Shown: one piece after another, positions 10,009 through 21,170 of the stretch
Layout of the letters: each line of letters opens with the position of its first letter
Position numbering within the stretch: position 1 is the stretch's first letter
Assembly: GCF_002838765.1 (NCBI RefSeq)
Contig: NZ_CP025120.1
Span: 62,001 to 126,000, forward strand
Direction of reading: 5' to 3'
Length of the DNA stretch: 64,000 nucleotides
Source: Kangiella profundi
Lineage (GTDB): Bacteria; Pseudomonadota; Gammaproteobacteria; Enterobacterales; Kangiellaceae
The notes under the pieces: generated by a model
The model's input: the letters and a program-made list of their open reading frames with translations, nothing else
Told to the model about the DNA's origin: nothing
Databases searched by the model: none
Program-made: the position numbers and the translations under genes

Positions 10009-11061
10009 ATGAGCTATAAGCAAAATGTTGCTGAATTAATTGGAAATACCGATTTATTGCGAATTCCTTCCCTGTCAGTATTAACTGGCTGTGAAATATT
10101 AGTTAAATGTGAATTTCAGAATCCCGGCGGATCCATTAAGGATAGAGCTGCCCTGCAAATGGTAAAGGATGCCATCGAATCGGGAGAGCTAAAACAGGGA
10201 ATGACTATTGTCGAAGGCACAGCTGGTAATACAGGAATTGGCTTAGCAGTAGTGGCAAAGGCTTTGGGCTACAAGATGCTGACGGTGATGCCAAAAGGGC
10301 AAACGCCGGAAAAAGAAAAAATGATTGCGCTGCATGGTTCAGAGCTAATGTTAGTCGACCCCTGTCCTTTCGCAAACCCTAATCATTTCTATCATACCGC
10401 CCGTCGGTTAGCAGAGGAGAATAACCATTACTGGTGGGCCAACCAGTTTGAAAATACCAGTAATGCAAAAGCTCATTATAAACACACCGGTCCTGAAATC
10501 TGGCAACAAACAGAAGGTAAGATAGATGCATTGGTGTCAGTGTCAGGTACAGGGGGAACCATTGGTGGAACATCCTGTTACCTGAAAGAACAGAAACCTG
10601 ACGTTCAAATCTGGTCTGTGGATCCAGACGGATCAGGTATCTACCACTATCTGAAAACGGGTGAATACAAGGCGCAAGGGAGTTCATTTACTGAAGGAAT
10701 TGGCATCATGCGAACGGTAGCCAATTTTGCTCAGGCAAAAATTGATAAAGGAATAACATTGCCGGATCAAGATCTGGTGACAGTATCGCGAGCTGTTAGA
10801 AACAATGATGGTCTGGTGCTGGGGAGTAGTTCAGCACTTAATCTGGCAGGTGCTCTATTTGCTGCGGCAAAAAGCGGTCCCGGCAAAACCATTGTAACTT
10901 TTGCCTGTGATGCAGGTGAGCGCTCATACTCTAAATTATGGAATCCCGAGTTCCTAACAGAAAAAGGGATACGCGATGATCTGGAAACAATCGAGCAGAT
11001 GCTTGAACGATACCGGGCAATGGATGAAGATGTCATCGTTAATGTAACAAGGAGAGGTTAA
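10009..11061 (+). CDS. PLP-dependent cysteine synthase family protein
   Basis: A 350-residue fold-type II PLP enzyme of the cysteine synthase/cystathionine beta-synthase family. The PLP lysine is K44 in GGSIKDRA, the substrate loop is EGTAGNTGIG, and the phosphate-binding loop is SGTGGTIGG. It is longer than CysK/CysM (about 310), with a C-terminal SKLWNPEFL segment found in a distinct subgroup of this family. It probably makes cysteine or a related beta-substituted product, but could act on another substrate. An ACT-domain gene starts 2 nt after the stop, suggesting a catalytic-regulatory pair. Confidence 0.87.
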   Translation: MSYKQNVAELIGNTDLLRIPSLSVLTGCEILVKCEFQNPGGSIKDRAALQMVKDAIESGELKQGMTIVEGTAGNTGIGLAVVAKALGYKMLTVMPKGQTPEKEKMIALHGSELMLVDPCPFANPNHFYHTARRLAEENNHYWWANQFENTSNAKAHYKHTGPEIWQQTEGKIDALVSVSGTGGTIGGTSCYLKEQKPDVQIWSVDPDGSGIYHYLKTGEYKAQGSSFTEGIGIMRTVANFAQAKIDKGITLPDQDLVTVSRAVRNNDGLVLGSSSALNLAGALFAAAKSGPGKTIVTFACDAGERSYSKLWNPEFLTEKGIRDDLETIEQMLERYRAMDEDVIVNVTRRG

Positions 11062-11063
11062 AC

Positions 11064-11450
11064 ATGGAGCAAAAGCCACGTCTAAAATTACTCGATGCGC
11101 AATTTGACGTACATAAACTGTCCTCAGTGATGCAATTGGAGGATCTACAGGGAAATTGGTTTTTATCATCGACGGATGAAGAGTTATCCCTGGTTTGTGA
11201 AAGCTTGAACCGAGAACTGATAAAAGACTCGGTACAAAAGAGTGAGCTGAACTGGCGGTCCATCAAAGTTGAAGGGCCGCTCGATTTTAGCATGTCAGGA
11301 GTTATTGCAGGCCTTAGCAATGAATTGGCTAAGGCTGATATCCCAATCTTTGTCGTATCAACCTTTGATACCGATTATCTTTTAGTGAAAGAACGCAACT
11401 TAGCAGAAGCATTGGTGGTTCTTAAGAAAGCAGGCTATGTGTTTGTTTAA
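11064..11450 (+). CDS. ACT domain-containing protein
   Basis: A 128-residue soluble protein. The pattern of a short N-terminal domain (about 1-60) and a C-terminal ACT-type half with GVIAGLSNELAKADIPIFVVSTFDTDYLLV fits the family of two-domain ACT proteins that bind amino acids. It starts directly after the cysteine synthase-like gene and both have AGGAG-like or GAGG ribosome sites, so it is probably translated from the same mRNA. A role as an amino-acid sensor for the partner enzyme is inference only. Confidence 0.8.
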   Translation: MEQKPRLKLLDAQFDVHKLSSVMQLEDLQGNWFLSSTDEELSLVCESLNRELIKDSVQKSELNWRSIKVEGPLDFSMSGVIAGLSNELAKADIPIFVVSTFDTDYLLVKERNLAEALVVLKKAGYVFV

Positions 11451-11918
11451 ATTGATAAAATAGGAAAGGTCTGTACTATTTTGGCTTGCATTGCAAATCG
11501 GTAGGCAAAATGGAATAAGTTCGAAAATAGAAGTAATTATCATCAATTGACATAATATTAGGGACATTTGGCGCCAATTTAAGCGAATTTATACCTTTAT
11601 TCCATTTTGTCGGCAAAAGAGAAAAAAAAATTAAATTAAAAAAATTAAATACCCTTTAATATCAACAGGTTAAATTTAAAAAAAAGGTATTCAAAGCATT
11701 CTGTTCAAAAAAAGGATGAATGCACATCACAAGCACCTTAAAAAATAATCATAAATTTCAATAAGTTAATTCAATAGCAAAAATAAATTGAAAGCACCGA
11801 TTTATCGTTAATTCCTATCACTCAAAGTAACATTTTGAAATATCACTCTTTGCTAGTCTGTAAATGAGCAGCGAATAAGGTCGTTGCCACACTTAGATTT
11901 CAGATGAGGAAAATAGTG
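11451..11918. other. AT-rich intergenic region with an inverted repeat
   Basis: This 468-nt stretch has no convincing coding frame. It is very AT-rich, with several poly-A runs between 11620 and 11720. A perfect 13-bp inverted repeat, CAAAATGGAATAA at 11506-11518 and TTATTCCATTTTG at 11597-11609, encloses 78 nt. The right part presumably holds the promoter of the next gene. No known RNA family was recognised. Confidence 0.5.
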
Positions 11919-12383
11919 ATGAACCACGAAGATGATAAAAAACCTGAAGGCACAGGCGACAGCAAGCCAGAACATGGCGGTGAAGGTAAAGAACGGGTCT
12001 ATGAAGGCGAAGCTGAGGTACTGGGTACTGAAGAGATTCGCGGTGAAGAGAAAACCTGGTCGATGTTTGCCCACTTAGCCGCATTTGTTGCCATGGTACC
12101 TCTGGTGCCGGTCATCGGTATGGTGCTTGGACCATTGGTTGTATGGTTACTGAAGAAAGATGAAATGCCACTGGTAGCGGAAAACGGTAAGCGTGCATTG
12201 AATTTTAATATTACCATGTTTATTGCTTACTGTGCGGCGTTGATTCTGTGCATTATCTTAATCGGTATCCCAATTCTATTTGGACTAATCATTTTCCACT
12301 TTATCGTGACAATTCTGGCAGCGATCAAGGCTAGCGAAGGTGGTGTATATGAATATCCCTTCTCAATGAAACTGATTCAGTAA
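11919..12383 (+). CDS. DUF4870 domain membrane protein
   Basis: A 154-residue protein from the ATG at 11919, chosen because GAGGAAAA lies at normal spacing before it; an in-frame ATG at 11904 would overlap this site. The first 50 residues are charged and low-complexity. From residue 50 on it has the DUF4870 pattern: WSMFAHLAAF, a first membrane segment, the sequence WLLKKDEMPLV, then KRALNFNIT and two further membrane segments. The family is of unknown function and related to Tic20-like small membrane proteins. It appears monocistronic, with a strong terminator about 95 nt downstream. Confidence 0.85.
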   Translation: MNHEDDKKPEGTGDSKPEHGGEGKERVYEGEAEVLGTEEIRGEEKTWSMFAHLAAFVAMVPLVPVIGMVLGPLVVWLLKKDEMPLVAENGKRALNFNITMFIAYCAALILCIILIGIPILFGLIIFHFIVTILAAIKASEGGVYEYPFSMKLIQ

Positions 12384-12476
12384 TCGGTTAGTAAATGAAA
12401 TTTTAAATTCTAATAATAAAAAATGACTCTCCACAGGGGGCGCTGTCGAATCAAAAACTTCGCCCCATTCTCCCCA

Positions 12477-12503
12477 GCGGCAACTTAGGTGCCGCTTTTT
12501 TTT
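12477..12503 (+). terminator. Rho-independent terminator after the DUF4870 gene
   Basis: GCGGCA at 12477-12482 pairs perfectly with TGCCGC at 12490-12495 over a 7-nt loop, followed at once by eight T. It is a standard intrinsic terminator and isolates the following TPP riboswitch from upstream transcription. Confidence 0.9.
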
Positions 12504-12607
12504 ATGTCTGAATAAAAGGACTGAGAAAAAATCTATGAACAAGTTTGTAAGCAAGTTTGTGAGATAGGGGCTAGGAATTTGTGACTTAGCATGTGTATAA
12601 TTCGAGC

Positions 12608-12724
12608 AACTCTCGGGGTGCGCCTGAAGTTGTTGCCATGCAGCAACAAGATGTCAGGAGCTGAGATGCATGAGCAAACCCGTATAACCTGATCCGACTC
12701 GCATCGGCGTAGGGAAGAGTAATG
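12608..12724 (+). promoter_or_regulatory. TPP riboswitch (THI element)
   Basis: The conserved thi-box pieces occur in order: CTCGGGGTGC at 12612-12621, the variable P3a hairpin (GTTGTTGC with GCAACAA), CTGAGA at 12661-12666, ACCC then ACCTGATCC around 12678-12695, and GCGTAGGGAAGAGT at 12707-12720, with P1 closing CTCT with AGAG. It binds thiamine pyrophosphate and should shut down thiC and the genes behind it. Downstream, GATCTA/TAGATC (12740-12754) forms a small hairpin and a T-run lies at 12767-12772, so the expression platform could act on transcription or on the thiC ribosome site. Confidence 0.95.
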
Positions 12725-12751
12725 CACAACCTATCTATTGATCTAATGTAG

Positions 12752-14686
<1,935 letters not shown>

Positions 14687-14706
14687 CAGAAGCAAATGGT
14701 GAGCCT

Positions 14707-15762
14707 ATGAAAGTCGGAATTGTTGGGGCAGGAATAGCAGGTCGATTACTAGCCTGGGAAATGGTCAAAAAAGGGTTTGATGTTACGCTGTTTGATAAGA
14801 ACGCAATAGACAGCGAAGCGGCCTGCTCCTTTGCAGCTGCGGGAATATTGTCACCAATAGCTGAGCTAGAAATGGCTGAGCCAACGATTTATGAATTAGG
14901 GAATCGATCACTCCAGTTATATCCTGATCTGATTCATGAATTAGACTCTGAAGTATTCTATCGGCATCAGGGTTCATTAGTCACAGCGCATGGTTCAGAT
15001 AAAGTTGAGTTAGATCGATATTATCGGTTACTTGAGACGAAACTTAAAAGCTGTGGTGAGCAAGTAAAAAAAATAAAAGTTGCAGATAAAGCACCTGAGT
15101 TGGCCCACCTGGGAGAAGGGTTATGGTTGGCGGATGAAGGACAATTAGACACCACTGCTATGTTAACAGCTTTGCAAAAGCAACTGCTAAAACACGGTGT
15201 TTCTTGGATAGAGCATACGGAAGTGAAAAGCATAGAGCCTGGCAAGGTTACAACAAAGAATAACACCTATGAATATGACTGGATCTTTGACTGTCGCGGA
15301 TTAGGCGCAAAAGAAACCATACCCCTGCGGGCAGTAAGGGGAGAGCTTTTATGGTTGCATGCACCGGATGTAAGTATTAAATACCTAACCCGTTTAATGC
15401 ACCCACGATATCGTATCTATCTGGTACCTCGTCCTAATAATATTTATTTAATTGGGGCAACCGAGATTGAGAGTGAAGATCGAAGTCCAGTATCCGTCAG
15501 ATCGACCTTAGAATTGTTATCAGCGGCTTACAGTTTGCATAAATCCTTCGGTGAAGCACGAATTATTAAACAGGTCGTAAACTGTCGACCGGCATTACCG
15601 GATAATCTACCTATGGTAGAGTTGAGCAACAGAATAGGAACAATAAATGGTCTCTATCGGCATGGCATTTTATTAGCGCCTGCGGTCGTAGAACAGATGA
15701 TGGATAAATTTGAACAAGCATTAACCGAAAATGATGAGGTTAAACATGCAGTTAATTGTTAA
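14707..15762 (+). CDS. thiO: FAD-dependent glycine oxidase ThiO
   Basis: A 351-residue D-amino-acid oxidase-like flavoenzyme. The FAD-binding GAGIAGRLLAWEM is at the N-terminus, and a C-terminal NCRPALPDNLPM segment is typical of ThiO/DAO proteins. ThiO oxidises glycine to the iminoglycine (dehydroglycine) needed by ThiG, the oxygen-dependent alternative to ThiH, which fits aerobic life. It lies 20 nt behind thiC and overlaps thiS by 17 nt, so it is part of the thi operon. Confidence 0.93.
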   Translation: MKVGIVGAGIAGRLLAWEMVKKGFDVTLFDKNAIDSEAACSFAAAGILSPIAELEMAEPTIYELGNRSLQLYPDLIHELDSEVFYRHQGSLVTAHGSDKVELDRYYRLLETKLKSCGEQVKKIKVADKAPELAHLGEGLWLADEGQLDTTAMLTALQKQLLKHGVSWIEHTEVKSIEPGKVTTKNNTYEYDWIFDCRGLGAKETIPLRAVRGELLWLHAPDVSIKYLTRLMHPRYRIYLVPRPNNIYLIGATEIESEDRSPVSVRSTLELLSAAYSLHKSFGEARIIKQVVNCRPALPDNLPMVELSNRIGTINGLYRHGILLAPAVVEQMMDKFEQALTENDEVKHAVNC

Positions 15763-15943
15763 TGATGAAGCTTTAGAATTAGACAAACCCATGAGTGTTG
15801 CAGAGTTCATCCAATGGTTTAAGCAAGAAGGAAATTTTGCGATCGCTGTAAATATGGAGTTTGTGCCACGCTCCTTATATGGCGAGACCTTGTTGAGAGA
15901 GGGGGATCGGGTTGAGATTGTTTTGCCGATGCAAGGCGGATAA
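15746..15943 (+). CDS. thiS: Sulfur carrier protein ThiS
   Basis: A 65-residue ubiquitin-like sulfur carrier ending in the required Gly-Gly (PMQGG). The terminal Gly is adenylated and thiocarboxylated, then donates sulfur to the thiazole made by ThiG. The ATG at 15746 is preferred because GAGG lies 6 nt upstream; an ATG at 15731 in the same frame has no such site. It overlaps the 3' end of thiO by 17 nt, indicating coupled translation. Confidence 0.95.
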   Translation: MQLIVNDEALELDKPMSVAEFIQWFKQEGNFAIAVNMEFVPRSLYGETLLREGDRVEIVLPMQGG

Positions 15944-16112
15944 AACAAAAAAATCGTCACAATTACTTTGTTATAAAACAGTATCCTGCAAGGTCATTTA
16001 CTAAAGTAAACTCCCTCTGGGACACTGTTTTTTGCCGCGTACTTGTTTAGCTTTTTTGTTTTATCAGGTAAATGGAATTTATGAAGTTATAAGCTCAAGC
16101 GTGCAGGATTGC

Positions 16113-16341
16113 TCCAAAAACCCCTTTTGATTGAGCTGAGTAGTAGCCAAGACATAGCAATTCAAAACAGGACGTTTTGAATAGTAAAATTCGGGCCAGG
16201 GATGGAACGTATTTTACGGTGCGTTAAGTGGCTTGGCGGATACGAAGGAAGTTGAACGAAGTGAAACCTCAATCACGGGGTGGTCTTCTTTTGGTTACTT
16301 TTCTTGACCACGCAAGAAAAGTAACTCGCTGAGTAGCGAAA
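16113..16341 (-). repeat. Structured dispersed repeat, copy 1 (between thiS and thiG)
   Basis: This copy lies in the 459-nt thiS-thiG gap and, read on the minus strand, aligns along its whole length with copies at 23650-23877 and 29745-29973. Hairpins: TCGCT/AGCGA with loop ACTC (16326-16339); a perfect 13-bp stem GTTACTTTTCTTG/CAAGAAAAGTAAC with a 6-nt loop (16294-16325); and ATTCAAAAC/GTTTTGAAT (16160-16182). The element ends near CTCAGCTCAAT (minus strand). The rest of the gap (15944-16112 and 16342-16402) holds nothing recognisable. Confidence 0.9.
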
Positions 16342-16402
16342 CAAAACTTATTAGTCGCTGATATGGTAAGAAAATGGAACGAAAAACTAATATGAGAATT
16401 AA

Positions 16403-17176
16403 ATGCTAAAAATCGGTAATAAAAAAATAAACAGCAGATTATTTGTCGGCACGGCGTTATACCCGTCGCCACAAATAATGCTGGATGCCATTAAGGCTAC
16501 TGAAGCAGATGTGGTGACTGTATCGGTCAGACGACAAGGTTTGGGTGGGGAAACTTTCTGGAGGCAGTTACAACAATTAGATTGTCATTGGCTGCCCAAT
16601 ACAGCCGGATGCCACTCTGCGAAGGAAGCTATCACGACCGCTGAAATGGCACGTGAAATTTTTCAAACCAACTGGATTAAGCTTGAAGTAATTGGTGATG
16701 AATACAATCTTCAACCGGATCCGTTTCAGTTGCTCGAAGCCACTAAAGAATTAGTTAAACGTGGTTTTGAGGTATTTCCTTATTGCACGGATGATTTGGT
16801 TTTATGCCAACGCTTATTGGATGCAGGGTGTAATATTTTAATGCCGTGGGGAGCGCCGATTGGAACGGGCCGAGGACTTAGTGACCCTTATGCTCTGCAA
16901 ACTTTGCGCAAGAGACTTCCGAATGTTCCGATGGTAATTGATGCAGGCTTGGGTCTGCCTTCGCATGCTACTCAGGCGATGGAAATGGGTTTTGATGCAG
17001 TATTATTAAATACAGCTATTGCTCAAGCTGATAATCCTGTATTGATGGCAGAAGCATTTAAAGATGCAGTGTCTGCAGGGCGCAAGGCTTATCAGGCAGG
17101 TGCTATGCCTCAGCGCGATCTGGCTCAACCAAGTACGCCCGTTTTAGGCACACCTTTCTGGCAACAGGAATCATGA
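16403..17176 (+). CDS. thiG: Thiazole synthase ThiG
   Basis: A 257-residue TIM-barrel enzyme that joins deoxyxylulose phosphate, dehydroglycine and ThiS thiocarboxylate into thiazole phosphate. The Schiff-base lysine is K93 in [10 protein letters not shown], and the phosphate-binding region [10 protein letters not shown] and the segment [12 protein letters not shown] are intact. It is separated from thiS by a structured repeat instead of the usual few bases, and overlaps thiDE by 4 nt at its 3' end. Confidence 0.96.
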   Translation: MLKIGNKKINSRLFVGTALYPSPQIMLDAIKATEADVVTVSVRRQGLGGETFWRQLQQLDCHWLPNTAGCHSAKEAITTAEMAREIFQTNWIKLEVIGDEYNLQPDPFQLLEATKELVKRGFEVFPYCTDDLVLCQRLLDAGCNILMPWGAPIGTGRGLSDPYALQTLRKRLPNVPMVIDAGLGLPSHATQAMEMGFDAVLLNTAIAQADNPVLMAEAFKDAVSAGRKAYQAGAMPQRDLAQPSTPVLGTPFWQQES

Positions 17177-18654
17177 GTAGGCAAACTAAACCGATGGTTT
17201 GGAGTCTTGCCGGACTGGATAATTCTGGTTTGGCTGGTCAACTTGCCGATGTCAAAACCATTCAGGCATTAGGAGCTCACGCTTGCAGTGTTACCACAGC
17301 GATAACTGCGCAAAATAGCCAGCGGGTAGTAGCGATCAACCCTTCAACAACAGAGCAGTTAGAATCACAACTCGAAGCACTACGCGAGTTAGGTGAGCCA
17401 AATGCTATTAAGGTGGGTCTTTTGCCCAGCATAAACTGTCTTGAGTTATTAATAGATTTCCTTGAACAAGCAGAAAAGTCCATTCCATTAGTATTCGATC
17501 CAGTCATAGAAACATCGTCGGGTACACAGCTAATGCCGGACGAAGTCATCGAACAATTATACAAGTTACTACCGCTCGTTACTGTCATCACTCCGAATAT
17601 TGATGAGTTGGCAAGGTTAACCGGACAGGACACCAAGTCGATAGAAGATATTGAAAGTCAGGCAAAAACACTAATCGATTGGGGTGTGGGTTCGGTATTG
17701 GTGAAGGGTGGGCATTGGCCATCTGAGCGGGCTTCGGATTTTTTCATAAACAGAAATAATAAGTTTTGGCTGCACAGTGATAGAAAAGAAACGGATAATT
17801 CGCGTGGAACCGGGTGTGTATTATCGTCAGCCATAGCGACATCTTTAGCCTTGAATTATTCCATCGAAGATGCGGTGGTGATTGGCAAAATGGCCTTGAA
17901 CCAAGGATTAAGGCATAGCTACCCTGTTAGGGAGCAAAAGGGACCCTTATCGGTTAAGTCATGGCCTATTGATGAGCAGGACATGCCACAACTCACCAAG
18001 CAGTATTCATTAAGTGAATACTACTTTCCTTCATTAGAAAAGCAGATATTGGGTTTATATCCAGTAGTGGATAGTGCCGAATGGTTGGAGCGGTTATTGC
18101 CCTTGGGTATTACGACCATACAGTTGCGAGTGAAGGACCTAAAGGGTGACTCATTAGAGAGTGAAATTCAAAAGGCAGTAGCTATCTCTAGACAATACAA
18201 TGCCAGGTTATTTATCAATGACCATTGGCAGCTGGCAATTAAGTATCAAGCCTATGGCGTACACTTGGGGCAGGAAGATCTGGATGATGCGGACCTCGCA
18301 GCAATCAGTCAGGCAGGATTGTACTTAGGAGTCAGCACCCACTGCTTTTACGAGGTGGCACGTGCTCACGCGATAAAACCAAGCTATCTGGCTTGTGGCC
18401 CCGTGTACCACACCGACAGTAAGCAAATGCCCTGGATTCCACATGGAATTGAGAATTTAAATTATTGGAAAAATTTGATGCAGAGTTATCCATGGGTTGC
18501 CATCGGGGGCATCAATACTGATAGAATCGCAGACGTAGCAAGCACGGGTGTGTCTGGTATTGCGATGATTTCAGCAATTACTAAGGCCCATAATCCTGAA
18601 CAGACAGCTACAAATATGATGCAACTGATTGAACAACACAGGCCTAGGGTATGA
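17173..18654 (+). CDS. thiDE: Bifunctional HMP(-P) kinase / thiamine phosphate synthase ThiDE
   Basis: A 493-residue fusion. The ThiD ribokinase-like half (about 1-265) shows [18 protein letters not shown] and the anion-hole motif [12 protein letters not shown]; the expected GG of the first motif is NSGL here, a mild deviation. A linker leads to the ThiE TIM barrel (about 290-490) with [27 protein letters not shown] and [10 protein letters not shown]. It phosphorylates HMP-P and couples it to thiazole phosphate to make thiamine phosphate. It overlaps thiG upstream and the rhodanese gene downstream by 4 nt each, so the operon is translationally coupled. Confidence 0.93.
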   Translation: MSRQTKPMVWSLAGLDNSGLAGQLADVKTIQALGAHACSVTTAITAQNSQRVVAINPSTTEQLESQLEALRELGEPNAIKVGLLPSINCLELLIDFLEQAEKSIPLVFDPVIETSSGTQLMPDEVIEQLYKLLPLVTVITPNIDELARLTGQDTKSIEDIESQAKTLIDWGVGSVLVKGGHWPSERASDFFINRNNKFWLHSDRKETDNSRGTGCVLSSAIATSLALNYSIEDAVVIGKMALNQGLRHSYPVREQKGPLSVKSWPIDEQDMPQLTKQYSLSEYYFPSLEKQILGLYPVVDSAEWLERLLPLGITTIQLRVKDLKGDSLESEIQKAVAISRQYNARLFINDHWQLAIKYQAYGVHLGQEDLDDADLAAISQAGLYLGVSTHCFYEVARAHAIKPSYLACGPVYHTDSKQMPWIPHGIENLNYWKNLMQSYPWVAIGGINTDRIADVASTGVSGIAMISAITKAHNPEQTATNMMQLIEQHRPRV

Positions 18655-19007
18655 GCAAATTTGAGTGGCAGGAATCTGAAAAGGTACAGCTGATCAGTCC
18701 AGAGCAGTTAAAACAATGGGTAAGCCAGCAGGATGCACCCTTAGTGATCGATGTGCGAAACGGCGAAGAACATGATGCTGATAAGGCTTTACTGGAGTTT
18801 GCGACAGTAGGAACACTTAAAAACATTCCGATTACAGAGTTCGGCAGTCATATCAATCAACTGGATCCTGATCAGCCAACCGTGCTTGTCTGCCAAGTAG
18901 GACAGAAAAGCTTTAACGCTGCCAGCCTGCTGATTCAGGCAGACTTTTCCTGTGTCTACAGCTTGCATGGCGGCATGGAAGCGTTGAGGCGGGAAGCCGC
19001 CGAATAA
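18651..19007 (+). CDS. Rhodanese-like sulfurtransferase at the end of the thi operon
   Basis: A 118-residue single-domain rhodanese. VIDVRNGEEHD marks the first half and the catalytic cysteine is C81 in VCQVGQKSF, a six-residue active loop as in true sulfurtransferases. There is no signal peptide. It overlaps thiDE by 4 nt (ATGA). Because no thiF gene is present in the operon, a job in passing sulfur to ThiS is attractive, but this is inference from position only. Alternative: a general persulfide carrier. Confidence 0.85.
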   Translation: MSKFEWQESEKVQLISPEQLKQWVSQQDAPLVIDVRNGEEHDADKALLEFATVGTLKNIPITEFGSHINQLDPDQPTVLVCQVGQKSFNAASLLIQADFSCVYSLHGGMEALRREAAE

Positions 19008-19109
19008 TAGACTGTAACATTCTGCTACAGTCTTGTATGAGGTATTTCGATATACTCATGAGGTTTCTATTAAATCGAATAATAAAGTAAGCATTGGGGA
19101 TTTTCGTTT

Positions 19110-19661
19110 ATGAGCAGTGAACAAGAACAGCAGCAGGAAGCCCAGCAAACAAATGAACAAGGGCAGCCAGAACAGCAGGACAATCTTATTTCGCGCCTCC
19201 CAGAAAGCAGTCAGAGACTCCATCCTGACTCCATCAAGGTATCAAGAATTACAGTAGCATTTGTTAGTCTTATTATTATGTTGGTACCGACGGTAGTAGC
19301 ATTATTAAGCGAATCTTATCTGATCATCGCAATTGGTGTGGCGGCGGGACTCATCGTTTTTACCATTGGATTTATTTGGGCCAAAAAATCGTATGACTAC
19401 ACCTGGTACTGGCTGGCTGATGAAGGGCTGTATATTCAAAGCGGTGTCTGGTGGCGAAAAAAAACACTGATTCCTTTTAATCGAGTGCAACACACTGATG
19501 TGGCGCAAGGTCCATTAGAACGCAAGTATGAATTGGGCAAGTTGGTGACGCATACCGCGGGTACACGTGATGCATCAGTTTCGCTGGATGGCATATTGCT
19601 GGATACTGCTCATGAGTTACGTTCCGTGCTACAGGAAGAAGGCGAAAGCGATGCAGTCTGA
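19110..19661 (+). CDS. Bacterial PH-domain membrane protein (YdbS-like)
   Basis: A 183-residue protein with a Gln/Glu-rich N-terminus (1-50), two membrane segments (about 55-95) and a C-terminal bPH2 (DUF304) domain of about 80 residues, which carries LIPFNRVQHTDVAQGPLERKYELG, abbreviated here as its IPFNRVQHTDV core. This matches E. coli/Bacillus YdbS-type proteins. Function is unknown; in Bacillus YdbS/YdbT have been linked to resistance to certain bacteriocins. It overlaps the following YdbT-like gene by 11 nt. Confidence 0.88.
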   Translation: MSSEQEQQQEAQQTNEQGQPEQQDNLISRLPESSQRLHPDSIKVSRITVAFVSLIIMLVPTVVALLSESYLIIAIGVAAGLIVFTIGFIWAKKSYDYTWYWLADEGLYIQSGVWWRKKTLIPFNRVQHTDVAQGPLERKYELGKLVTHTAGTRDASVSLDGILLDTAHELRSVLQEEGESDAV

Positions 19662-21138
19662 AGTACAGGCCAATCGGCTGCACAAAATTTCCCCGTTATT
19701 TATTCTGTTCGAGAATATTAAGAAGCTGATATTCCCTATTGTATTAGCCTTGTTCAGTACCCGCAGTAGCTCGTGGGAGTGGTTTGCATTGGGTTTTGCC
19801 TTGATTATCAGTTTGGGAGCTATTATCCAATACCGTTTTTATCGCTACTGGTTAGAGGGCGATAAGATTCGAGTACAGGAAGGGATCTTTTTTCGCAACG
19901 TGCGCCAGGTTCCTTATAAAAAAATTCAGAATCTAAATTTAGTGCAGTCACCATTACACCGTTTGTTTGGGGTGGTTAAGGTACAGCTTGAATCGGCATC
20001 AGGTGGTAAACCCGAAGCGGTTATTAACGTGATCGATATGCAGGCTGTGAAGGTACTTAAACATAAAATTAATGATGAAGAAGAGCAGCTGAATGAAGAG
20101 GTCGCTCAACCTAAAGACAGTATCCTGAGCTTATCCTTTGGCGAGATTGTTCGTTACGGCATGATTACCAATCGAGGGCTCGTCGCTGTGGCCATCTTTT
20201 TTGGTTTCATCATGCAATTTATGGATGACCAGATTGAGCGATTGATCACTAACTATATCAGTCAATTCACACAATGGATTGATGGGCTGGTCAGCAGTAT
20301 CGAATTCGAAAATGGCTGGCTTTACTACACCCTGATAACCATCATTGGAGTTGTCTCGGCAATTATTGCCTTGTGGCTATTGTCGATTGCCATGGCGTTG
20401 CTCAAGTTTCATGGTTTCGTATTGGTAAAAAATAAAGACAAGCTACAGGCAACCATGGGATTACTGACACGCCTGCAGGCGACCATTCCCATGACCAGAA
20501 TACAAACCTTGACCATTCATGAGTCGTTATTGCACCGTTGGTTTAAGCGAATCGGTATCACCATCGAAACTGCCGGTGGCGTCAATAATGAACAGCAGGG
20601 TGTCAGTATGAAACAGGTGGTGCCGGTTGCTCCGAATGGCATGCGTCATGAATTGCTAAAAGAAATTCAGGGCGATGTTGATTGGGAGGCCATTGAATGG
20701 CAACCGATTAATCAGAAAGGCTGGCGTCGCGTGCTTAAAGTAATGGTTCTAATAGGTTTAGTCATAACTGCACCATTAGCATTATGGAACCTATATGCCT
20801 ATCCGATCGGCTTTGTAATATGGCTAATCTATAGCGTTTATTACTCAAAAGCCTATGTCAAAGGGGCGGGTTATCACATCAATGGTCAATTGGTGGCCTT
20901 TAAAGATGGAGTCATTTTTACCAAGTACACCTTTGTCAGGTTACCGAAAACTCAGACTATAACGGTTAAAGAAAGTCCATTTGATCGTCGTCATGGCATG
21001 GCCAGCCTTGTAATCGACACGGCCGGTGCCATGGTCGGTGCACATCATATCAATATTCCCTATCTGGACCTTGGCGTGGCTATAGCGATTAAAGATCGTA
21101 TCAGCGATAACATCAAAGGCACCAAGTTCAATTGGTAA
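19651..21138 (+). CDS. PH-domain membrane protein (YdbT-like)
   Basis: A 495-residue membrane protein from the ATG at 19651, chosen because GGAAGAAGG lies upstream and the upstream extension would only read through the neighbour. It has three bPH2 (DUF304) modules: the first ends around VRQVPYKKIQNLNLVQSP, the second around MTRIQTLTIHESLLHRW, the third around VRLPKTQTITVKESPFDRR, with membrane pairs between. The YdbS-YdbT pair is widespread and conserved together, so the proteins probably form a complex in the inner membrane. Function is not established. Confidence 0.88.
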   Translation: MQSEVQANRLHKISPLFILFENIKKLIFPIVLALFSTRSSSWEWFALGFALIISLGAIIQYRFYRYWLEGDKIRVQEGIFFRNVRQVPYKKIQNLNLVQSPLHRLFGVVKVQLESASGGKPEAVINVIDMQAVKVLKHKINDEEEQLNEEVAQPKDSILSLSFGEIVRYGMITNRGLVAVAIFFGFIMQFMDDQIERLITNYISQFTQWIDGLVSSIEFENGWLYYTLITIIGVVSAIIALWLLSIAMALLKFHGFVLVKNKDKLQATMGLLTRLQATIPMTRIQTLTIHESLLHRWFKRIGITIETAGGVNNEQQGVSMKQVVPVAPNGMRHELLKEIQGDVDWEAIEWQPINQKGWRRVLKVMVLIGLVITAPLALWNLYAYPIGFVIWLIYSVYYSKAYVKGAGYHINGQLVAFKDGVIFTKYTFVRLPKTQTITVKESPFDRRHGMASLVIDTAGAMVGAHHINIPYLDLGVAIAIKDRISDNIKGTKFNW

Positions 21139-21170
21139 TTAATCATTCCAATTGCTGATGACTAACCTAT

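Noticed and set aside
16269-16472. Open frame on the minus strand covering repeat copy 1
   Set aside because: It reads through the palindromic stem, has no family match, and similar frames arise in the other copies with different sequences; it is a by-product of the repeat.
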